Shown here in pieces: positions 58,634-64,000 of a stretch of 64,000 nt of DNA. A program made the position numbers and the translations under genes. This stretch comes from Actinomycetota bacterium (GTDB taxonomy: Bacteria; Actinomycetota; Thermoleophilia; Solirubrobacterales; Solirubrobacteraceae), in NCBI GenBank assembly GCA_009699245.1, contig WLOQ01000007.1, forward strand, positions 1-64,000, written 5' to 3'. A model generated the notes under the pieces. It saw only the letters and a program-made list of their open reading frames with translations. It did no database searches and had not been told where the DNA came from. Each line of letters opens with the position of its first letter. Within the stretch, counting starts at the first letter, position 1.

Positions 58634-59764
58634 GTGACCGCCCAAAGCCCCATGCGCCCGTCGTCGCTGCTGACGTCCGACGGCTGGCCGTATCTGCTCG
58701 TTCCGTTCATCCCGCTCGCCGTCGTCCTCGATCTCGTCGGCGCGGGCGCAGTCGCGATCTTCACCGTCTCGGCGCTCGGCGTGATCCCCACGGCAGCGAT
58801 GATGGGCCGCGCGACCGAGGAGCTCGCAGCGCGCTCCGGCCCTGGGATCGGTGGTCTGCTGAACGTCACATTCGGCAACGCGCCGGAGCTCATCATCGCC
58901 CTCTTCGCGCTCGAGGCGGGCCTCCATGAGGTCGTCAAGGCCTCGATCGTCGGCTCGATCATCGGCAACGTGCTGCTCGTCCTCGGCGCATCGATGATCG
59001 CCGGCGGGGCCCGGCGTCGCGGAGAGATTCAGCAGTTCAACCGCAGCGCCGCGAGCTCGCAGGCATCGATGCTGCTGCTCGCGACGGTGGCCGTGATCAT
59101 GCCGGCGGTCTACGTGATGGTCGACGCGAACGGCCTCCCCTCGCCGACCGCGGAGCTCACGAACTTCACGCCGGAGGTCGAGCACCTCTCGCTGATCACG
59201 GCGATCGTGCTGATCGGTGCCTACCTCGCCGGCCTGCTCTTCTCGCTGCGCACGCACAGCAACCTCTTCAACCTCGAGGAGGGTGAGGAGCTGGCGGAGG
59301 ACGCGTGGAGCGTCAAGCGCTCGGTGACGATGCTCGCCATCGCCGGTGCCCTCGTCGCGGTGATGTCCGAGATCCTCGTCGGATCGATCAGCGAGACCGC
59401 CGAGAAGGCGGGGATCAGCGAGTTCTTCATCGGCGCGATCGTCGTCGCCATCGTCGGCAATGCGGCGGAACATTGGGTCGCCGTCCTCGTCGCGCGCAAG
59501 GGCAAGATGAACCTCGCCGTGAACATCTCGATCGGCTCGAGCGCGCAGGTCGCGTTGTTCGTCGCGCCGGTCCTCGTCCTCGCGAGCTATCTCATCGGCC
59601 CGGGCCCGATGCCGCTCGTCTTCAACGGCTTCGAGCTCGGCGCGCTGGTGCTCGCCGCGCTCATCGCCAACCAGATCACGAGCGATGGCGAATCGACCTG
59701 GTTCAAGGGCGTCCAGATGATCGCGGTGTACGTGATCATCGCGGTCGCCTTCTACGTCGCCTGA
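58634..59764 (+). CDS. cax: Calcium/proton antiporter (CaxA/ChaA family)
   Basis: 376 residues, about eleven helices. Both conserved alpha-repeats of the CaCA superfamily are present: NVTFGNAPELIIALFAL and IVGNAAEHWVAVLVARKG, whose Glu residues bind Ca2+. An acidic loop (EEGEELAEDAW) divides the halves. The GTG start was chosen because TATGCT ends 7 bases before it; the ATG at 58622 overlaps that hexamer. Confidence 0.9.
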   Translation: MTAQSPMRPSSLLTSDGWPYLLVPFIPLAVVLDLVGAGAVAIFTVSALGVIPTAAMMGRATEELAARSGPGIGGLLNVTFGNAPELIIALFALEAGLHEVVKASIVGSIIGNVLLVLGASMIAGGARRRGEIQQFNRSAASSQASMLLLATVAVIMPAVYVMVDANGLPSPTAELTNFTPEVEHLSLITAIVLIGAYLAGLLFSLRTHSNLFNLEEGEELAEDAWSVKRSVTMLAIAGALVAVMSEILVGSISETAEKAGISEFFIGAIVVAIVGNAAEHWVAVLVARKGKMNLAVNISIGSSAQVALFVAPVLVLASYLIGPGPMPLVFNGFELGALVLAALIANQITSDGESTWFKGVQMIAVYVIIAVAFYVA

Positions 59765-59796
59765 CCTGCGGATTCGGCTGCCGGAGCAGCGCCGGA

Positions 59797-59819
59797 TAGC
59801 CTGTTGACTGACGAGTCAA
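59797..59819 (+). promoter_or_regulatory. Promoter with overlapping operator upstream of acyl-CoA dehydrogenase
   Basis: TAGCCT (59797-59802) is a -10-like hexamer. Right after it lies a perfect dyad, TTGACT-GACG-AGTCAA (59804-59819), covering the expected transcript start. This arrangement is typical for a TetR-type repressor site, often used for fatty-acid genes in actinobacteria. The cognate regulator is not in the window. Confidence 0.55.
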
Positions 59820-59874
59820 TCGGGTGATCTGGCGCCGTGCCCGCGCCGCTCACCACCCCTTCAAGGAGAACCCT

Positions 59875-61023
59875 GTGGTCGACTTCAGCCTCACCGACGA
59901 GCAGCAGGCGCTGCGCGAGATGGCCCACGACTTCGCGGAGAAGGAGATCCGGCCCGTCGCCTGGGAGTTCGACGTCGATGGCACCTGGCCGCAGGAGATC
60001 ATCGAGAAGGCCTGGGAGCTCGGGCTGATGAACAGCCACATCCCCGAGGAGTACGGCGGTCCGGGCGCGTCGACCTTCGAAGGCGCGCTGATCGAGGAGG
60101 AGCTCGGCTGGGGCTGCTCGGGCATCGGGACGTCGATCTCGTGCAACGGGCTCGCCGCCGCCCCCGTGATGCTCGCGGGCTCCGAGGAGATCAAGCGCGA
60201 GTTCCTCGGCAGGCTCACCGAGGCGCCGAAGCTCGCGTCCTTCTGCCTCACCGAGCCGGACGCCGGCTCCGATGTCTCCGGCATGCGCACGACGGCGGTG
60301 CGCAAGGGCGACACGTACGTCCTCAACGGTTCGAAGTGCTTCATCACCAATGGCGGGCACGCCGATTGGTTCACGGTCTACGCGAAGACCGACAAGGACG
60401 CCGGTCACCGCGGGATCTCCGCCTTCGTCGTGCCGAAGGACGACACGGTCACGGTGGACAAGAAGGAAGACAAGATGGGGCAGCGCGCCTCGAACACGGC
60501 GACGATCACCTTCAACGACACGGAGGTCCCCGCGCGCAACCTCCTCGGTGAGGAGAACCACGGCTTCAAGCTCGCGATGATGACGCTCGACCGCACACGG
60601 CCGGGCGTCGCGTCCATGGCCGTCGGCATTGCACGGGCGGCATTCGAGATGGCCTGCGACTACTCCAAGGAGCGCGTCCAGTTCGGCGTGCCGATCGCGA
60701 TGCACCAGGGCATCCAGTTCCTCATCGCGGACATGGCGACGAAGATCCACCTCGCGCGCCTCGCGACCTGGAACTCCGCGGTCCTCCTCGATCAGGGGCG
60801 CCGCAACACCATCGAGTCCTCGCATGCGAAGCGCTTCGCCGCGGACACCGCGATGGAGGTCGCCACCGACGCGGTCCAGATCTTCGGGGGCTACGGCTTC
60901 ATCAAGGAGTACAAGGTCGAGAAGTTCATGCGCGACGCCAAGATCATGCAGCTCTACGAAGGCACCGCGCAGATCCAGCGGCTCGTCATCGCACGCGAGA
61001 CGCTCCTCCCGCGCAGCAGCTGA
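59875..61023 (+). CDS. Acyl-CoA dehydrogenase
   Basis: FAD enzyme of beta-oxidation or branched-chain amino-acid breakdown. 382 residues, the usual size. The N-terminal TDEQQALREMAHDFAEKEI, middle FCLTEPDAGSD and GSKCFITNGG flavin/substrate loops, and C-terminal DAVQIFGGYGFIKEYKVEKFMRDAKIMQLYEGTAQIQ with the catalytic Glu of YEGT are all intact. The GTG has AAGGAGAA at good spacing. First gene of a plus-strand run of five. Confidence 0.95.
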   Translation: MVDFSLTDEQQALREMAHDFAEKEIRPVAWEFDVDGTWPQEIIEKAWELGLMNSHIPEEYGGPGASTFEGALIEEELGWGCSGIGTSISCNGLAAAPVMLAGSEEIKREFLGRLTEAPKLASFCLTEPDAGSDVSGMRTTAVRKGDTYVLNGSKCFITNGGHADWFTVYAKTDKDAGHRGISAFVVPKDDTVTVDKKEDKMGQRASNTATITFNDTEVPARNLLGEENHGFKLAMMTLDRTRPGVASMAVGIARAAFEMACDYSKERVQFGVPIAMHQGIQFLIADMATKIHLARLATWNSAVLLDQGRRNTIESSHAKRFAADTAMEVATDAVQIFGGYGFIKEYKVEKFMRDAKIMQLYEGTAQIQRLVIARETLLPRSS

Positions 61024-61052
61024 CAACGCACGCCGTCCGCAGCCGCGCCATC

Positions 61053-61313
61053 ATGACCGGCGTGCGGCTCGACGGCATCGACCCAGGGGACATCGTCCGC
61101 GTCAGCGTGCGCGGGCGGCTGTTCCATGGGGTCGTGCGCGGAACGACGCCCGGTGGCCTTGAGGTCGAACCGATCGAGAAGGGCATCAGCTACCGCCAGG
61201 TCAAGGCGCGCGACGTCCTTGAGCATTGGGGGCGCCGCGGGCGTCCGCGCGCGCAGGCCGACCGCGAGGTCAACCCTGAGCAGCGCTCGCTCGACGACCT
61301 GCTCGATCGCTGA
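61053..61313 (+). CDS. Small conserved-looking protein, unknown function
   Basis: 86 residues. The first half (VRLDGIDPGDIVRVSVRGRLFHGVV) looks like a compact beta-barrel domain; the C-terminal third is charged and helical (EQRSLDDLLDR). It lies 29 bases after the acyl-CoA dehydrogenase and 8 bases before the next gene, so it is probably in the same transcript. No family was assigned. Confidence 0.65.
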   Translation: MTGVRLDGIDPGDIVRVSVRGRLFHGVVRGTTPGGLEVEPIEKGISYRQVKARDVLEHWGRRGRPRAQADREVNPEQRSLDDLLDR

Positions 61314-61321
61314 GGCGCGCA

Positions 61322-61783
61322 ATGAGCCGGGTTTCAGCCAGAGTCGAGCTGCCCACGGCTCGGATCCCGCAGGTCGAGGAGCTCTGGTACGACCGCGAGC
61401 GGTGGCCCGCCTTCATCGAGGGGCTGCGCAGCGTGGTCGTTCGCGAGGGTCCCTATCCCGAGCCGGGCGCGCGCACCGTGTGGGAATCGGTGAGCACCGG
61501 CCGCGGCCGCGTTGAGGAGGAGGTCGTCGCCTATGCGCCCGGCGCGAGCCAGGAGCTCGCCGTGAGTGACCCGCAGCTCACCGGCCGTCAGTGCGTGCGC
61601 TTTGAGGCGCGCCCGGGCGGCGGGCCGGGGGTGCGCGTCACGCTCGAGCTCGACTATCGCCTGCGCAAGCGCGGCCCGGTCGCCGCAGTCGTCGACCTGG
61701 TGTTCGTCCGCCGCGCCCAGGCCGCGGCGCTTGAGCGCACACTGCTGCGACTGCGCGCGGCGCTCAAGGACGGCGAGTGGTGA
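61322..61783 (+). CDS. SRPBCC/START-like domain protein
   Basis: 153 residues with the layout of polyketide-cyclase/START proteins, which bind hydrophobic ligands in one cavity. Key parts are WYDRERWPAFIEGLRSVVV, ARTVWESVSTGRGRVEEEVV and a long final helix (RAQAAALERTLLRLRAALK). Ends in TGATG, overlapping the sirtuin start. Confidence 0.78.
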   Translation: MSRVSARVELPTARIPQVEELWYDRERWPAFIEGLRSVVVREGPYPEPGARTVWESVSTGRGRVEEEVVAYAPGASQELAVSDPQLTGRQCVRFEARPGGGPGVRVTLELDYRLRKRGPVAAVVDLVFVRRAQAAALERTLLRLRAALKDGEW

Positions 61784-62544
61784 TGGAGCGCGCGCAGGCC
61801 ATCGAGCGGCTTGCGGACCTCGTCCGCGCAGCGAGGTCGGTCGTCGCGCTCACGGGTGCCGGAATCTCGGTGCCCTCCGGCATTCCGGACTTCCGTAGTC
61901 CTGCGACGGGGCTCTGGGCGAATGTCGACCCGATGGAGGTCGCGCACATCGAGGTGTGGCGCACCGACCCGGCACGCTTCTGGGAGTTCTACGGCAGCCG
62001 GTTCCAGACGCTCGGGGACACGCGCCCGAATGGCGCGCACGCGGTTCTCGTCGAGCTTGAGGAACGCGGGCTGCTCGACGCGGTCGTCACGCAGAACATC
62101 GACATGCTCCATCGCGCTGCAGGCACGCGCGACCTCATCGAGGTCCACGGCACGATCGAACATGCCTCGTGCCTCTCGTGCGGCGAGCGTCATCCGCTGG
62201 CGCAGACGCGGGTGCGGCTCGACGTCGACCCCGAGGGCATCCCGCGCTGCGACTGCGGGCGTCCGCTCAAGCCCGACGTCGTGCTCTTCGGCGAGATGCT
62301 GCCCGCCGAGGCGATCGACCGTGCCTTCGAACTCGCCGCGCGGGCCGACCTCCTCCTCTGCATCGGCAGCTCGCTTGAGGTCCACCCGGTCGCGCAGCTG
62401 CCCGGCATCACGCTGCGCGCCGGCGGGGAGATCGCGATCGTCACTCAGGGTCCGACGCCGTATGACCACCGGGCGGCTGTGAAGCTCGACGGCGACGTCG
62501 TGACGGAGCTCGAGGCGCTCCTCGCGGCGCTCGTCGTACCCTGA
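61783..62544 (+). CDS. NAD-dependent protein deacylase (sirtuin)
   Basis: 253 residues. The NAD site GAGISVPSGIPDFRS (about 26-40), TQNIDMLH, catalytic VHGTIEHASC, zinc cysteines C-x2-C ... C-x-C (CLSCGE and RCDCGR), VVLFGEMLP and LLCIGSSLEVHP are all conserved. Neighbouring acyl-CoA dehydrogenase fits removal of acyl groups from lysines. The ATG overlaps the previous stop by one base; two GTG codons directly upstream are alternatives. Confidence 0.93.
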   Translation: MERAQAIERLADLVRAARSVVALTGAGISVPSGIPDFRSPATGLWANVDPMEVAHIEVWRTDPARFWEFYGSRFQTLGDTRPNGAHAVLVELEERGLLDAVVTQNIDMLHRAAGTRDLIEVHGTIEHASCLSCGERHPLAQTRVRLDVDPEGIPRCDCGRPLKPDVVLFGEMLPAEAIDRAFELAARADLLLCIGSSLEVHPVAQLPGITLRAGGEIAIVTQGPTPYDHRAAVKLDGDVVTELEALLAALVVP

Positions 62545-62552
62545 GCAGCGCG

Positions 62553-63056
62553 ATGGACGATCGGCTCTTCTCCTTCCCGAACCCTGTCAACGAGGTCTCG
62601 GCCCGGCTCGTGGCCGGCGGGGTCGTCGTGCTCGCGCTCGCGACGATCGTGTTCGACCTCCCGTGGATGACCGTCGTGATCGCGCTCGGCTTCATCGCGC
62701 GCGTGCTCTCCGGCCCGAAGCTCTCACCCCTCGGGCTGCTGGTGACGAAGGTGCTCACGCCGCGACTGCCGTTCGACGAACGCCTCGTTCCCGGCCCACC
62801 GAAGCGCTTTGCGCAGGGGATCGGTGTGCTCTTCTCGGTGGCCGCCGCGGTGCTCGCCGTCGGCTTCAACGCCACCACTGCGGCCTACGTCGTGCTCGGG
62901 GTCCTTGCGTTCTTCGCCACGCTCGAGTCCGTCCTCGGCGTGTGTGTCGGGTGCAAGGTCTTTGCGCTCCTCATGCGGGTCGGCGTCATCCCCGCCGAGG
63001 TCTGCGAGGCGTGCAACGACATCTCGCTGCGGCGCTCCGCCACGACGGCGTCCTGA
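62553..63056 (+). CDS. DUF4395 membrane protein
   Basis: 167 residues: NPVNEVSARLVAG start, four membrane helices and a GVCVGCKVFALLMRVGVIP segment with a Cys pair that is typical of DUF4395. Another Cys pair is in EVCEACND. In other actinobacteria it often sits with thioredoxin or sulfurtransferase genes, but here it follows a sirtuin. Confidence 0.85.
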   Translation: MDDRLFSFPNPVNEVSARLVAGGVVVLALATIVFDLPWMTVVIALGFIARVLSGPKLSPLGLLVTKVLTPRLPFDERLVPGPPKRFAQGIGVLFSVAAAVLAVGFNATTAAYVVLGVLAFFATLESVLGVCVGCKVFALLMRVGVIPAEVCEACNDISLRRSATTAS

Positions 63057-63065
63057 ACAATCTGA

Positions 63066-63950
63066 TCAGGCGCAGGCGAGCGCGGCGCGCGAGCGCAGCG
63101 CCGACTCAAGGCGTTCGAGGACGTTGCGCGCTTGTCCGATCTGCGCGTCGTCCAGGCCGCGTTCCAGCGCGCCGTTCGCGAGCGCCCCGGTCGCCTCGCG
63201 CAGGCTGCGCAGTTCGCTGATGCGCGCGTCGATGTCGCCTTGCCCCGCCCAGGGCGCGAACTCCGCCAGCGCGGCCTCAAGGCCGACGCGCAGCTGAAAG
63301 GCCGCCTCCCGCCAGCGTCCCGCGTCGGCGTCCTCGCGGGCGCGCAGCACGAGCACCTCGCATGCGAGGACGACGTCGCGCCCGCCGAGGACGGCGGCGA
63401 GCCGCTGGGTGGGCTCGAGAGCGGTGCGTCCGCGCGCCGTCGGGGCCGGGGGCAGGGTCACGGCGTGATCCCAGCGTCCATCGGCGACGAGGTCACCCGC
63501 GCCGATCCCGACGCGTGTGACTGTCACCCGCGAGCGCGTGAGGGGGACGAGCGCCGGGTCGTCCGCGGCGATCCGGTGGACGCGAATGACGTCGTTCAAC
63601 ACGCCGAGCGCCCGCGTGACATCGGCCTCAAGGTCGCGATCCTCGACGAGCCGCTCGGGGACGCCCCCGACCGAGCGCGCATCGATCAGCGTGGCGCGCG
63701 TCACCGGGACCGGTGCGACGCCCGGCTCTGGGGCCGCGCGCCGCGCGCGCCGCAGCCGTAGGCGTCCGGGCAGTCGCGGTGGGGCTGTGACCGTCGCGAT
63801 GACGAGGATCCAACGCGGCTCGCCGGCGTGTCCGCGGATGACGTAGCGCCCGTCGCCGGGCCCGAGGACCCACGGGGCCTCGACCTGGACAAAGCGAAAA
63901 AGGGGCGATCCGGACAGGGTCCGCGGACCGTACCAACGGTTACGGACCAG
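63066..63950 (-). CDS. Protein of unknown function without a canonical start codon
   Basis: The frame is clearly coding far upstream of the first ATG/GTG/TTG-type codon (GTG 63704): it reads GGLVRNRWYGPRTLSG, FRFVQVEAPWVLGPGDG and RWILVIATVTAP before the rest. A TGA at 63969-63971 bounds it. The only possible start-like codon upstream is a CTG (63950), used here as a guess. The C-terminal half is helical (FQLRVGLEAALAEF, ISELRSLREATGAL). It may begin with a rare codon, or an indel may separate it from a start further upstream. No family was recognised. Confidence 0.55.
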   Translation of the reverse strand: MVRNRWYGPRTLSGSPLFRFVQVEAPWVLGPGDGRYVIRGHAGEPRWILVIATVTAPPRLPGRLRLRRARRAAPEPGVAPVPVTRATLIDARSVGGVPERLVEDRDLEADVTRALGVLNDVIRVHRIAADDPALVPLTRSRVTVTRVGIGAGDLVADGRWDHAVTLPPAPTARGRTALEPTQRLAAVLGGRDVVLACEVLVLRAREDADAGRWREAAFQLRVGLEAALAEFAPWAGQGDIDARISELRSLREATGALANGALERGLDDAQIGQARNVLERLESALRSRAALACA

Positions 63951-64000
63951 CCCGCCGATCTCATCCTCTCATTGAGACTGAGGGTTTGGGATGGCCACGG

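Noticed and set aside
1-64000. CRISPR arrays, insertion sequences, integrases, attachment sites
   Set aside because: No regularly spaced repeats, transposase or integrase motifs were seen on either strand.

Overview
The window comes from a high-GC actinobacterium, most likely of the class Thermoleophilia (Solirubrobacterales-like). This is inferred from gene content rather than a species match. The supporting features are a tmRNA whose tag resembles the mycobacterial ADSH...YALAA tag, a mycobacterial-type integration host factor, a HemQ-like heme enzyme, a full Mce lipid-import operon, type III glutamine synthetase and many GTG starts. No insertion sequences, prophage genes, tRNAs or CRISPR arrays were seen. 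Genes are tightly packed and no gene-free stretch exceeds about 300 bases.

Layout from left to right. The 3' part of ssrA (tmRNA) opens the window. It is followed by an amine-oxidase-like flavoprotein, a DUF2752 membrane protein, lipoproteins, an acyl-CoA thioesterase, a DMT-type transporter, a YVTN beta-propeller protein, MscL and a zinc alcohol dehydrogenase (0.3-7.3 kb). A P-type cation ATPase is split by an in-frame amber codon (7.3-10.1 kb). Next come small metabolic and stress genes: a cupin, an SDR, a CBS protein, an RD-heptad-repeat protein and an AhpD-like protein. An Fe-S group follows (bolA-grxD divergent from an IscA/ErpA-type gene), then a DNA glycosylase and HemQ (10-16 kb). A large membrane protein and a glycosyltransferase-flippase fusion follow (16-20 kb). 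metH, glnN, amt and glnK form a one-carbon and nitrogen block (20.5-28.4 kb).

The centrepiece is a co-directional Mce operon (29.1-44.0 kb): two YrbE permeases, an MceG/MlaF-type ATPase, six MCE-domain proteins, an MMPL/RND transporter, a membrane-anchored thioredoxin-fold protein and a small membrane protein. Most junctions overlap or abut. Then come a VOC protein, mihF behind a long leader, and a divergent pair (alpha-oxoamine synthase and GNAT-like protein) that could belong to a sphingolipid-type pathway. A thiamine-precursor ABC transporter with a clear TPP riboswitch follows, then carbonic anhydrase, a MoxR/VWA pair, an EVE-domain protein, a secreted glucuronyl C5-epimerase-like protein, a lipoprotein and a Ca2+/H+ antiporter. 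The window ends with an acyl-CoA dehydrogenase-led run that includes a sirtuin, and with an unusual right-edge gene that lacks a normal start codon.

A recurring theme is promoter architecture. At least 19 genes have a TANNNT -10-like hexamer only 6 to 10 bases before the start codon and no clear Shine-Dalgarno sequence, so leaderless transcription appears to be common. This rule was used to choose several start codons.
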